Assembly: GCA_963969495.1 (NCBI GenBank)
Contig: OZ018328.1
Location: 134,075,968-134,139,967 of the forward strand
From: Ceratothoa steindachneri
Taxonomy: Eukaryota; Arthropoda; Malacostraca; Isopoda; Cymothoidae
DNA length: 64,000 nt
Direction: 5' to 3'
Positions 45,931 to 58,150 of the stretch are shown in pieces. The translations under genes and the position numbers were made by a program. Position 1 is the stretch's first letter. Each line of letters opens with the position of its first letter. Under the pieces are notes generated by a model that was given only the letters and a program-made list of their open reading frames with translations, ran no database searches and had not been told where the DNA came from.

Positions 45931-45939
45931 GATTTTTAA

Positions 45940-46068
45940 TGACGCGCGAGTATGGTCGCGGGTGACTCTACATCTCACTATGTCGGTAGGTCGATCCCAG
46001 TTTTGCTTTTTTCTTGTAATAACATCATAACTATTCGGCGATTCTAACGAAAAATGATGCCCTTGGCA
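45940..46068 (+). repeat. 130-bp direct repeat, right copy
   Basis: Second copy of the repeat at 44580-44715, 1.36 kb downstream in the same orientation, directly upstream (in RTE sense) of the RTE remnant. Confidence 0.8.
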
Positions 46069-48890
46069 TGGGAAAATAGGATGGCTGATTTTGCATAGTA
46101 TTGCCTATATTTAGTGATGTTGATGTACGCTGAATCTAAAGTGTCGGAAAGCGTTTTCAATTGAAGGATGATGTTTGGAAATACCGATAGCAAACTGTAA
46201 CCTCCTTTCCTCCATTTTCAGAGAGTTTTATTCACCACAAACGATCTTGCATCTTAATGACCCCTCTGTTATTTTTTCTTGATTTCTACATAAGTAAGAA
46301 TCTTCAATGTTAGCTCGCTATTTGATTTCTTCCTGTAACCCTCATCTTTTTTTGCATGTACTATTTACAATGGGATTCACATATGATTTAATTGCCTTCA
46401 CTCAAATCCTTCCAAATTTTATTGCTATTGCATTGAAAACTGCTATCGAATTTCATTTAACATTCAGCATTGTGATAAGGGAAATTTCATGGAAAATATT
46501 TGCTAAATATTCGGAATTAGTTTAGATTATTTTTCTACAGTTTACAAAGACTCATAAGATGAATGGAGGACACTTTATTAGAAACAGGAAAGAAAGAGGA
46601 TTATAGGACAAAAGTTTTGAACAACCTAATAAGATCAGGAAGCATTAATGAAAAATTCTGGTGTAGTTTAATCCACCTTTAGTGCTGAGTATGGAAAAAT
46701 GCATTACTAAAAATAGAACACTAGAAAGAGGAATGGCTAGAGTGAATTAATATTGATAGTTCAAGTTCTGTATCTGAGTCGCTTGTGCTGTATTGAAAGA
46801 TCCGTCTTTGTAAGAGGATTCAACACAAATAATTACTCAGATGACCAAATTTAAGGAAAATTATTCTAATTTTAAAACAGTACCGACATCTCATATCTTC
46901 TGATGGGATGAGAATTGCCTGTATTTTATAAAACGTACAAAATTAAATGTCTCTTCTTAACCATTCTCACGTACTGCCTAGAAAACGAGATTCCATGAGT
47001 GAAAAAAAAATTAATTGAATGCTAACCGACCAGGGTGAGTTAGTTTCCACGCAGGGAGCGACTGATTACTTGAGTATCAGTAAGATTAACATTAAATATA
47101 GAAATAAAATATTTCCTCTTTCCTATTAAGTTTTTCCTTTGAAAGAAAGAAGAATGAGTCCCCAAAACTTGAAATTTAAAAGTTTCCCTTACTAATTTGT
47201 CAAGTTCGTTTTTAGTTTTTCAAAGATTTCTCTCGCTCTTTCCCGCAGTACTCCATCTCTTTTACCCTCCTCTTCCCTTCTACTCTTTTCCGAGACTTTA
47301 TTCTTTCCCGAAAGGATGCTGACCACTCTCTGAAGACACAAACTTTTAATGATTTCTTAAAATATGTAAATGAAGTTTGAAAAAATTTACTTCCTTATAC
47401 ATATATACATTTTGATGTTATACGTTTACTATATCTCTATACGTACATAGTTTATTAACATTAATGAACTATACATCTAAGGCAATATAATGACAATGCT
47501 CGAAGTGAAATAAACCGTCATAATCATCTTAATCATTAGTGTGGTCGAAAGTTAAACTAAGGAATTAAAAATAGTTGACTCATTATGCTGACTTTAGTTA
47601 TTGTTGCTTTTCTTCACGAATTGATTAATTATGGTCAATTATGAAGTATTTTCTGATATCCTCTCGCTCAAAATGCAAACCTTATATACTAACATAGCCT
47701 ATACAATTTTCCTTATAAAGATGTACCTTCAGTCTTATGCTAGTTAATCAAAACATATTTTCAGACACATGGGTAACAATGTATTGAAGGTGATGGAAAC
47801 TAACAAAGCCTTTAACCATCATATTAGAAAGATGTATCTCTGTGCCAAATTTATCTTAATATTTTCAGACATGCGGCCGCCATGATTATGACATGTTTCA
47901 GAACCCGGGAAGGGAGCATTGTACGTGGGCTAGTGGAACTTAACATAACCTATAACCATCTGCTTACAAAGTTGTACCTCTGAGAAAAATTTAGCTCAAT
48001 TGGTAGAAATGTGATTGCATATAACAAACAAATTGACATAAACAAATCTCTCCCCTATATAAGCAAAACCATGATGCTGTATTTCAACTAACCAAAAACT
48101 TCCAAATTTTCGATGGTGAACTCGTATGCAGAAATTTCATCCATTGATGGAAAGAGAACTATCGAACTCGTTAAGTCACAAGTGCGTCACGAATCGTAGC
48201 AAATTGAAATTACGAAGAAAAAATAGGATTTACTTTCACAGTGTTCATTTTAAAAGTAGTATTGAAACATACAGTGAAAATCAAAACAAGATTGTATTTA
48301 TTTCCTTCAAATTTTAATATAGTATTTTTTTTATTTTACTTATTTAAATCAATGATATTTACTTTATGGCTGTTTAAATGTAGCATTTACTTGTTAAATG
48401 CACAGGCATGTATGTGCCCTAACTTAACTTTTGTGTTAGTTATTCCTTAGGCCTGGTGACATAAATGTGCTATAAAAGTTGTCTTCAATATTAAAATCTT
48501 TTTCTATTTTTAATTTTAATAACATAGATTATTTTAGGAAAAAATACAATGAATTTATAGAGAGGTGTCCAAAGGTTAATTAAAAGGTTACATGCATGAC
48601 TTGGTGGCTAGAGCGGCAAAGATAAATTTAGCTGGCGTTTATATTTGTTTATTGTTTTCATTTTCCTATTAGCTTAGTAGTCCCAAAGTATTCAGGTATT
48701 CAGATGGTAAAACAGTTTAAATATCGTTATATTAATCTCTCAGAAGCAGTGTTGAAGAGGGACTTACAGTGAAAATAAATAACGGATATTACAAAGGTCC
48801 TGTTACACTCGTTAAGACGCTCTCAACAAAGGGTACAATGCACTTAGAAACGTTTTATTCTTAAAAATATAAATATGTATTTAAATTGTA
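46069..48890. other. No gene seen; short degenerate repeats inside
   Basis: AT-rich. Frames 46307-46525 and 48126-48317 (plus) show no family. Between 47690 and 48010 a motif recurs three times: AACATA.CCTATA, then AAAGATGTACCTC or variants (47717, 47828, 47968), then a TTTTCAGACA or AGAAATG tail. Confidence 0.5.
47690..48010 (+). repeat. Three-copy degenerate repeat
   Basis: Spacing of the AAAGATGTACC core is 111 and then 140 bp. Copies share ACCATC/AACC lead sequences and AAATTT after the core. Origin unknown. Confidence 0.45.
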
Positions 48891-48893
48891 ATA

Positions 48894-49650
48894 TTAACCA
48901 ATGTGGATGCCCTTTGCGGTGATCACGTGTTCCAGGCCAGACCTGAAGGCCTCGCACACGTTGCCGGCGGAGTCCATCCTAATGCTGGCCTAAACGCGGT
49001 TAGCGGAGGACTTCAGCTCGTCGATCTTGATGTGACGGTCTTGGAATCTTTGACCTCGACATGCATCTACAAGCTGTAGTTCAGTTGATTGAGGTCGGGC
49101 GACTACGGCCGCCAAAAGTCCTTCGACCAGAAGTTCTTGTTCGACCCCAACGACACTGGCACGGACTTGAACGCGTGGGTCGGGGCACAGTCCTACTGAA
49201 AGAAGTATTCCACCTTCTTCGTGATCTTTCTCATAAAGAGCAAGAATTTCGTGGACAATCGGTCGCTGTGACACTTTAACCGGCCCCAAACCACATCGAT
49301 GCCGTCTTCTTGCCATTTAAAGCCACAATGTCGAGTATCATCACGGATGCGGGATGCTTGGTCGTGAACACAAAGCCGAACTCGGAGACATCCTGGCCGA
49401 AGTTTACGACGGGTCGTTCTGATGTTGAAGACCAGATCAACCATGAAGCATTTTCATCATAAAAATGAGAATTCGATTGCCTTGGCTCTTTAAGTCGTTG
49501 AGAAGCCGACGTCAGCTCTTTCGACGTTATTTTCGTATACGATCGGTGATCACATGACTGCACGCACCTAAAACCCTTGCCGCCCTCTTCCTCGACCACC
49601 TGGACTCAGTGGCAACCGAGAAGTTCTTCTTCGTGAGTGCAGTCATTTTG
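48894..49650 (-). pseudogene. Mariner-like transposase, nearly full catalytic part
   Basis: From high to low coordinates: LLNDLKSQGNRILIF/HFYDENASW (first catalytic Asp in YDEN), RPVVNFGQDVSEFGFVFTTK, HPASVMILDIVALNGKKTAS, then shifted KCHSDRLSTKFLLFM, Q.DCAPTHAFKSV (second Asp, preceded by a stop), NKNFWSKDFWRP.SPDLNQL (third Asp), KIDELKSSANRV and GNVCEAFRSGLEHVITAKGI, stop at 48894. It is the same family as 16858-17163; both end with a Gly-His/Ile-containing tail and a TAA. No terminal repeats were recognised. Frame changes at about 49280 and 49200 plus stops rule out activity. Confidence 0.75.
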
Positions 49651-49699
49651 AGCTTGGGAGCCCTTGCCAAGTCCTTTCACACAGACAGACGTTTGTCAA

Positions 49700-51600
49700 C
49701 TTGAAGTCTGCCTGAACAAGGTTGATCTTTAAAAAAAGGCCAATTACGTCTTCTTCTTTATATAAAACGTCATCATATAATTTTTAACACCATTAATTGA
49801 ACACACAGCTTTCGTGTTGTATTGGGATTTTGCAAATCATTTTTTTAGTAAATTCACTATTATCAAGGTATCAAAAGCTTAGTCCATGTTTACAAGTAAG
49901 TTTAGCGATTTCTTCATTCAGCGAATTACTATTGATATAACTTGGGAGAGTTCTTTGCTTATTGAACGCAGGTATATAACTTTTTGCTTTCATTTTCCTT
50001 GATGTGATCTATAATGTTTGATTAGTCCCAAAAAATGTACCGCCAGAACACATTCATTTTGCTTTGCAAGTTAAATATTTGGGTTCATTTTTACAATTTT
50101 TCTTAAAATAATACCATAAAATCGACTTTGATATACATATATGTAAGTGTTTAATTGCAAGGAAAAACACTAAATTTAAAATTTTCCGTTTTAGTACACG
50201 CACTAAAATCTGATGTAATTATCGCAATGACGAATTGACAACAATATTACAACTTAAACTCCGCCCAGAATTTCTTTCTTGAACCTTTTAGAACATTCGA
50301 GAAATCGCGTTTCGTTCAAGTTAATTTTAGCTGCTCATAATTATCGGTTCTTCTGAGTGTTTATGATTCATATTATATTTACTATTCTAAATAATTAATT
50401 ATAGCAAAACTAAACATGTCCTACGCCTCTATATATAACATAAGCAAAATATTAGGAATAACCCTTTTTTAGATAAATTGTTCGTTATAAACAGATATCC
50501 TCATATTTATATAATGCAAGGTATATTTACTTTCTTTTCGATGGGGTTAGTGGTCGATGAAATTGGGATAGTCCTGGTTTAAGTGGAATGATTTCCCCTT
50601 TTAGATTACACTTCTAGATTTTTTCCCTTTGCCTCAAAAGGATTTCACGTTCCTTTAAGAACCGAGAAAAAGCTTTTCTCTTCTCGTGTCGGTTCCTGAA
50701 ATCGAGGAACCAGAAAATTTCCGTGTAGCAGGAATCGGGTGAACACCCCAATCTCATTGCGTGCTTCATTAGTTGAGTGAAGAATAGACTGAAGAGCGCT
50801 GTATGTTTCGTTCACCTGCGCATGAATATTCATGCGCCTTTGATTAAATAAAAACGTTAAAAAAAAACGTTAGAACGTTATTCTAGAAATACCTATGATT
50901 ATATACTGGGGAACTGTGCTCCCCGACCCCCCCAATTGATTGAAACTAAGGATCATCGTAGGGGCGTCCCCCCTTATAACCCCCCCCGAGCAGTCCCCTT
51001 GAATTTACTCCAAAAGGTGAAACATATTGGAACACGGACGACGAAATAGTTTATCTTCCATCGTTCGCGCCGCAGATCATAATGCTTCCCTTCTGTTTTA
51101 CTCCATTTCTGATGGGAATTCTCATGTTTTACCGTTGACTAGCAGCACTTCTCGCATCCTACTATAGTTGGAGAGCGAGATTAGCTGATGAGCTGAGGTC
51201 AGCCAGATTTCTCTAGATTGACACAGCATGCTTCTCTGTTGAGCGGGTCTAGTGAATTTTTTAAGTTAGTGAAGACGATATAACTTTGGTTCTTTTTGAG
51301 GCATTTCTCCTAAACTCGCTTTACTGCAAAGATGATGTCAAAAGGAAGCTCCGAAAATTTGTGGTGGTCCTTATCTCGTTTCATCATTTACAGATCCCGT
51401 TCGTTAAAATTTGTTCACCAAATTTCGTATTGTCTTTTCTAGTTATCCCGGTTTATGAGATCTTCTAAATATCTCTCTGATGCGATTGTATTTCTTTCCT
51501 TTGATTCGTTAAATTACTATTGCCACACGCTACTCTATATTCATTCGAAGGACTTCTGAAAATAAAAAAAAAATAATTATTTCACAAAAATAGGTCCTGA
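49700..51600. other. No gene seen
   Basis: AT-rich. Contains poly-C-rich stretches (about 50920-50992) and a 20-bp palindrome at 50818. Open frames at 50645-50833 (minus) and 51286-51468 (plus) are unrecognised. Confidence 0.5.
50818..50837. other. Perfect 20-bp palindrome
   Basis: GCGCATGAAT followed by its exact reverse complement ATTCATGCGC. No element boundary is evident next to it. Confidence 0.85.
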
Positions 51601-51609
51601 CTTTATATA

Positions 51610-52954
51610 CAGGGTCACCCCCCCAAAACGGGCCCCAACTTTCATTAGGCATCATTTCTTATTTTCTGCAAGGATTAAATGATTGTGTTTATAAACATCA
51701 TATCAAAACATGAGAGTCTTTGTACTTTTCTTCTTTATTCTAGAGCACGTATTCGAGATGACCGCCATTTAGCTCTGTGCATTTCCTGAGGCATAGTACA
51801 AAGTTGTCCATGACGTCCTTACAAACTTACCGACTAATGGCTCTGATCTCCTCCTTGATGGCTTCTCTGAGTTCCGTGATGGTCCTGTGTCTTCCTACGT
51901 ACACTCTCTCTTTAAAGTAGCCCCAGAGAAAGAAATCTGGAGGGAGCTAAGGTCTGGGCTGTGAGGTGCCCACTCAAAATCAGTCTTGAGACTGATCACA
52001 CGGCCACCAAAGTTCTCTTTAAGCCAATCTCGGGACAGACTTGAGGTGTGAGAGCTTGCTTCATCTTGATGGAACCAGAACTTCCCCATAAGCGACGGAA
52101 ATAGGGTCTGCAGCTCCCTCTTGAAGGGTTTGAGGACCTCAACATACCGCTCCTTGGTGACTGTCACTGTCGCGCCAGATACTTCGAAGAAAAAGGGTCC
52201 GATGATGCCTCTGACTGAGATTACAGTCCATACTGTGCACTTAGAGGAGTGTAGGGGCTTAGTGGCTACCTCATTTTGTCTGGAGGTCTGACAAAAGACA
52301 TTTATTTTCGAGCTTACCTTTCTTTGAAGATAGAAGTGAGCTTCATCTGAGGTTCAAAGGAAGTTAAGAAAAGTTGGGGTCTCCTAAATCTTTTCCAGTA
52401 TATTGACTGCCATAGCCTTTCTCTGTTTCTTGTCTGAAGCTGTAAGGGTCTGTTTCCTTTGTATTCTGTATGGGTAAGCCTTTTTATGTATTACTAGCAC
52501 TCTCCTGCAAGTCTCACGGGATATACCGAGGGATTGACTTTGCTTGGGCACAGAGTGTTTTGGACTCTGCTGAACTGACTCTCTCACGCTCTCGACCAGC
52601 TCAGCTGTACGCTTCCTGGGGCGTCCTGAATGGCTTAGACGGTTGTCACTGGCTGCATTGAGGTTCTCCACTGTTCCATAGTTCTCGATGTGGTCCACTC
52701 AGGCTTGAATTCTGCTCTTGGAGAAGGCTTTTTCACATTCGAACTGATACACGAAATTGTCTTGCACTTTCTTGAACGAGCCTGTCTTATAGTAATGTTT
52801 GACGCAGTATATTCTTTGCTGGAGCTCCCATTAAGATCTAATTGTATTCACAGGCGTTGCTTCTGTCATCTCCTGCAAAGTAAAGGTGGTTAGTGAATGA
52901 ATGAAGTATATATCACAAAAAGTGTGCGCAGGCCCATTTTTTGGGGGTGACCTG
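51610..52954 (-). mobile_element. Tc1/mariner-superfamily element with conserved ends
   Basis: The left end reads CAGGGTCACCCCCCCAAAAC and the right end, inverted, CAGGTCACCCCCAAAAAATG, each next to TA (51608-51609 and 52955-52956). Length about 1345 bp, normal for the superfamily. The transposase is on the reverse strand. Inverted repeats start with a C-rich block unlike those of the other Tc1/mariner elements in the window, so it is a separate family. Confidence 0.85.
51770..52880 (-). pseudogene. Tc1/mariner-superfamily transposase, few lesions
   Basis: Blocks in order: YQFECEKAFSKSRIQA (TGA next, where Trp is usual in the following IQxWV motif), DHIENYGTVENLNAASD, GRPRKRTAELVESVRESVQQ, SVPKQSQSLGISRETCRRVL, YPYRIQRKQTLTASDKKQRK, LEKI with TAG, then TSDEAHFYLQRKVS (first Asp), TVTKERYVEVLKPFKRELQ, KFWFHQDEASSHTSSLSRDW (second Asp), RVISLKTDFEWAPHSPDLSS (third Asp). 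This is an apparent DDD set. Frame changes near 52380 and 51900 and about four stops make it inactive. Confidence 0.8.
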
Positions 52955-53119
52955 TATATTTGGTAAAAATAAAGTTCTAGATCCACTCTATGGGCAATGG
53001 TATTAAAAGTGGGAAGGAAGTATTTAGAGGACCTTTAGAGTAGTAAACACGACATGTTAATGTCCTGTTAGTATTTTTAGTTACTTAATATGGCTGCTTT
53101 AATAATTATATAGGTGTTA

Positions 53120-53980
53120 CGAGTTGTCTCTTTTTAAAAGTTGTTTTATGCATTTTGTTGGAAGAACATTCTAAGTTGAAGCAATTTTATTTACAAAAAA
53201 GACTTCCGCATCATTTGTGTAATAATGCTCAAAATTTAAGTCCTAAAAATTTGTTCGTGCAATCTTTTTGGCGTGTTTAATTATTGAATCAAAGTTTATA
53301 TCATCGGAGCTTTTTAGAATCTTGAAGAATCTTATCAATTTGGCACAGAAGCGTGTATCTTCGAGTGACAGCAATTTCAATTCATTAAATCTGTCCTTAA
53401 TTGATTGGTTCTCAGCTCCGGAATAAGCTATGTTACGCCTGCTCTAAACTTTCCAATGAAAATGAAGAATCCATAACTAAGTTGCACATTCTAGCAGAGG
53501 AAGTACAAATGATTTGTACGATAGATCTACTATTTCTATATTCTTATATTTCAAAATTATCATAATTTAAATGAATGCTCATGTCTGCTTGTTTAGGTAT
53601 TTGGACGGAATGTTTCGAAATTTTGAAGTCATTCGAAATTAATACACAGAGATTAGGGTTTTTCGAAATGATTTTTAATCGATAACCCCCTAATGTATAA
53701 TCAAACTTTTAATTTTGGGAACTGATGTGCATTATTTACAATTATTATGGTAAAACCTTACGCGCCATGTAACACAGTAATTAAATAATTTCCTAGAATT
53801 TTGCCGTGTTTTCTCTCGACCTGTGACATGTTTAGCTATGTGTCCTAGTTTAACATAATCCGCGATCTAGACAAAGTCTGAATCTAAGTAATTTACGAAG
53901 ATAACTAATAATAACTAAACCCAAACCACCCCTTGCGCCACACAGCTAGCGGATTTAGCCCAATCCTACTATTCTTTTTT
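53120..53980 (-). pseudogene. CR1-like LINE, RT tail to C-terminus
   Basis: Reverse-strand reading, with shifts: IMHISSQN.KFDYTLGGYRL, ISKNPNLCVLISNDFKISKH (matches the DLGVxISxDLKxSxH block), YKSFVLPLLECAT.LW, SGAENQSIKDRFNELKLLSL, IRFFKILKSSDDINFDSI and EVFFVNKIAST.NVLPTKCI (matches FFxNRVVxxWNxLPxxVV). This order is the CR1 RT tail from just after the catalytic centre to the end of ORF2. The 5' limit is unclear; no poly(A) or microsatellite tail was identified at the 3' side. Confidence 0.68.
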
Positions 53981-55190
53981 ATCGCCATTTAATATTTTTT
54001 AGAAGTCTCCAATGAGTAGGTAACAGAATCGAACCCCTTTTAAATATAAAGGTAAATAATGCCTACGGCTTTATGACGATCCTATTTTCCTGCCATATAA
54101 TGAAAATCCTAAAAGAAATTAAACACAAGCAATTTTTTCTGAATTCTGAAATCGTGAGGAAATTTTTATTTGAGTTTTACTTTATAATCGAAAAGTCTGA
54201 TTTCTAAGTACTTATGATTGATATATCTGTTTTCTACATTGAAATCAATTATATCGTGATCATCAGGAATGTGACAAGTCTTCCAAGATAAAATGCTCAT
54301 AAATTTCCGGTTTATGATTTGCGCAATGCATCGTATGTGGCTGAACATGTCTTGGTCCACATTTTATATATCACATGTAGAATCTCGAATTCGTTTTCTA
54401 TTTATTGCATAATCCTAGATCTGTTTCAAGCTCTCTTTACACGTTTTATAAAGATCAATTTTGTACTGTGATTTTACTTTGTCACTTCACTTTTAACTTG
54501 AAGCGGAGAATGAACATATATTTTCAGGTTTAAATCGTTACTATTTTCTTTTGGCAAATAGCAATAGCGGTTTGTTTCTCTAATAGAAAACTCTACGGCA
54601 TTGATCATCTATGGTGAGCATTAATTTTAAGTAGGGTGTTTCTTTATTTCGGAACGAATTTGTTTTCCTACCTAATAAATTTTACAATAAGTGTTGCAAA
54701 TACTGTTCATTTTGAGGAATTCGGCACAGATGACCGGCTCATTTTTATACCAAACGTATCAAATTTAATTTTATATCTCTAAAATAAGGAATATTTCATC
54801 TCTGGTCTTTTATTTAAAACACCGCTTTTATGTTAAATTGAATAGTATTTGTTATTAATTTCGGCTATTCACTCATGGGAAAAAGTTTTGACTAATAAAT
54901 TTTTTTCAGTCGTTTTTAAAATTTCTGTGATATGAATAATCCAAAATCCAAAATCGTGCTCTGGTCCTGTTCCAGTATTAAGCGAGAAACTGATATTTGG
55001 TCAAAATGGTAACAAATATGATAAAAAATCGTGACAAATATAGATTGAATGAATGATGTGTAATTATAATCTATTTACGAATATTTTTTTTGTAAAATCA
55101 ATGTTTACCAGAAATTATTCTTTCTAAATAAAAGGGGGAATCCATTGTTGTTCAGCGCCAAAGTGGCCTAAAGTGTAATTAGGATAATTG
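53981..55190. other. No gene seen
   Basis: AT-rich; the frame 54166-54360 (minus) is unrecognised. Confidence 0.5.
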
Positions 55191-55680
55191 CTAAGAGTAT
55201 TGCATCAAGGCACATCATATTTAGGATCATTAATGATTTTAAAAGACTGGTTACAATCCTGAAAAAAGACCTTATGTGCGCCCAAGTGCTTCAAATGAAC
55301 GCAAAACCGCCGCCTGGGTAGCTACCAGCTCAACGATCTATTTTCCCCTAGTGCCAAGCTTATTCATGATTCGAAAGAAACAGTTGTGAACGTTTCAGCG
55401 CGCAAAGTGAGGCGGCTAAATTTTGACAAAGGTCTGAACTCGAAAAGAGCTGTGAAGAAGCCTCACTTAGAAAGATAATCAAAGTGGCGGCTGATGAAGA
55501 AAAGCCATTCAATTGTGAGCAAGTGCGGGTGGTTATTGAGCAAAAATGGACCAATACCAGTTAAGAAATCATCACTAATTTGGTCTTTAGCATGCTAAAA
55601 TGAATTGAAGCAATCCTGAAGAACTAGGTACATCATTGAATAAATTGGCTCGCGCATCAATTTTCTGTATATATTAATAA
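55190..55680 (+). pseudogene. Tc1-like transposase remnant, internally deleted
   Basis: Plus-strand blocks VSARKVRRLNFDKGLNSKRA and VKKPHLER resemble the second helix-turn-helix and linker (VSARTVRRRLxxAGLxxRxxxKKP) of Tc1-type transposases. Shortly after, with a frame change, comes CEQVRVVIEQKWTNTS.EIIT and NLVFSMLKRIEAILKN, resembling the C-terminal end (WxxIsPEVIxxLxxSMPRRIEAVIxxxG). The catalytic centre between them is missing. The TIRs were not found. Confidence 0.5.
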
Positions 55681-57765
55681 AATGACTTTAGGCTTCAATA
55701 TTTGAATATTTCACCTTCAAATAAGGATATGAACATATGGTTGAGTAATTTTGGCTTATAATATAAAGTAATCGCTTTACATCTTTATCAGCTCGTTGAT
55801 AATTAATATTTACATTGGGAATGTTAAAGTCGCCACTTATTACTATTAATGGCTTCTTAGCAACATTCTCTTAAACAAATAAGTCCTCATCTTTTATACT
55901 ACGGAAAAATTGAATTTATTTATTAGAGCGGCTATTCATGTCTTGGCTTCACGGAGGAAAATTTGTAAAGGGGGTTGGCTAGAAATTTTGAAGGCCTGCT
56001 AGTGGCTGACAAGGCCGATGCGGGACAGGCAGATTCAACATCAGCATTAGTATGGAAAAGTTTGACCTGGATATGGCAGTGTAATAGCATGGTTCTTTAT
56101 CCATATCCTATTCTTCTCAAGAGCAACATAAAGCCTGAAGACCGGCTTGTCTCCAGGTAAACCAAAACGGACCATTAGTGTTAGTTGCTGGTCGTTGACG
56201 TGGGCCTCAAAAGGGAGTTGTTAGGTATACGCTCAGGTTTCATCTATCATGGTGGCCAAGCAAGCAGAAACGGTGAAAAGCGAGATTATTAAGTCGTATG
56301 CGTTACATCGGAGTATTCCTCTACTATAAAAAAGGCCTGATATGGCTAAAGAGCTCCTTCTTTCCATTTTTAGAGTCAAACTTACCTCTCTCTTTGCCTG
56401 ATTGCCAGCCAAGGCTAACGAGCCCGATGAATCAAAAACTATTTCATTTAAATTATCTTACACATGCAATAGTCACCATCCTCTCATATCCTTATGTCTT
56501 TATTTATTAGTGTTTGTAACCATTAAAATTAAATTAACTGATGAAGAATTTACCTTCTGAGTTCATTAAAAGTATTTTTAGTACTTTGTTCAGTAAAAGA
56601 CACCTTATTATCTGGATTACATGAGGCTGGCTATAAACTTTACTTAAGCTCCCGCTGCACGATGTGCTGAGTCTGTGACTCAAAATGTTTTAGTATTATT
56701 ATCTAACAGTCTACCTAATATCGTTAAACGACCAGTTTAAGGTAAAGCTATCGTGTCCGAACAAGTCTGGATGATCGTAAAACTCATTCCAGAAAGCCAC
56801 AAACTGAATTACATTTTCCTCGAAAAGATCGGTAGCTGAATTATTTATGCAATTCGCCCTTTCGTAGAAACTATTCGATGTTTGGGTTCTCAAAAGAATT
56901 CCCTTAAATGAAATTTTAATTATTTTAATCTTTTAGATTGATCGAAAGGCGCTTATATCTGTGTAGTAGTTACTCGGATCTTCCCCAAAATATTTTTTTA
57001 TAATGAAGAATAATTTTAACATTCGCATCGAATGAATGTGAAGTCTTATATTCACAGTTCCAGATCTTTCACCTTATCACCTGGATAACAATGCCGCTTC
57101 TTCCGTGCTGGCATAATTGCTAAAGAACTTCCCTATGTACTCATTGACAATGAAAGCCCCAAACAGGCGCACCTTAATATTCTTCACCAAGAGGTGAAAC
57201 TATTGAATGAACATATTACAAATGATGTTACCGTTGAGGATACAAATAACTTAGATACGATAAATTTATAAAATTATCGCGTAAATAATACGTATGTATC
57301 AATTCTATTCTTAAGCATAATAAACGCGCTGCTTTTAAATACCTGCGATAGTGAGTTATTGCATATTTGAGTATACCTATACAAAACTTATGCGCTATAA
57401 TATTGTTAAATCTCTTATCAATAACCCTGCAATCCATTATTTCTAGTTGCCGCTCGATTATTCAACTCAAAAGGCCGCTAACATATGTTTCATATCAATA
57501 AAGTAATTTGTATTTTCAATATTTCAACTATAGTAGTCAGCAAAAAATATTGAATTTCAAGTGAAAGTAAATTAAATTCTCTCATATTGTCTTCATCTGA
57601 TTTATTTCTAAGTTGAAGGATTATGCTTGTTGCTCTTAGCTGAACACGCACTAAGATTGCTATGTGCTTTCGGATATGAGACTAAAATTAAACTGGCTCC
57701 TCTAAATTTGCTCTGAGAAACACTATATAATTCAATATTTATATCTTGTAATTTAAATGAAAACT
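55681..57765. other. No gene seen
   Basis: AT-rich spacer. Short frames 55975-56160 and 56298-56510 (plus) and 56711-56893 and 57228-57437 (minus) have no recognised motif. Confidence 0.5.
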
Positions 57766-57769
57766 ACAT

Positions 57770-58150
57770 ATTTACGACAGAATTTTGTTTTAGGGATGCT
57801 ACAAAACATTGATTAGATGCACGCTTATTTAGGTCTTTAATACCCCAAACCTTTTCAATAGTAACCGCCTTTAGATTATGATTAGTGATGTTTTACTCCT
57901 ACTTGATGTTTAGGTGACTTAGTTGCATTACATCTCCACTTACTTAAGTTAAATCTCATCCCCCAATTTCAGTCCATTGCACTACTTTATTCAAATCGTT
58001 TTGTGAGTTTTAGAAATGGCATCGATAATTTGCTCTATTGCAAAATTTTGTATCATCTTGGAAGCTTTAAAATTTTGCTTAGGTAAATATTGTCAAATTC
58101 ATTAATATGCATAATAAACAAGTGTACAAGAAAAGATCTCTTACGGACGC
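57770..58150 (-). pseudogene. CR1-like LINE, RT core remnant
   Basis: Reverse-strand reading: LFIMHINEFDNIYLSKILKL (matches LLFLxYINDLxxxxxSxILKFADDTK; the FADD itself is eroded), then LQNDLNKVVQWTEIGG and FNLSKW (matches LQxDLxKxxxWxxxWxMxFNxxKC) and VTIEKVWGIKDLNKRAS (matches the EKDLGVxxxxxLKxS block). Short, with stops and frame changes; both ends undefined. Confidence 0.6.

Noticed and set aside
47875..47935. NotI- and SmaI-type sites close together, suggesting vector
   Set aside because: Flanks are AT-rich and continuous with surrounding repeats; no vector sequence recognised.
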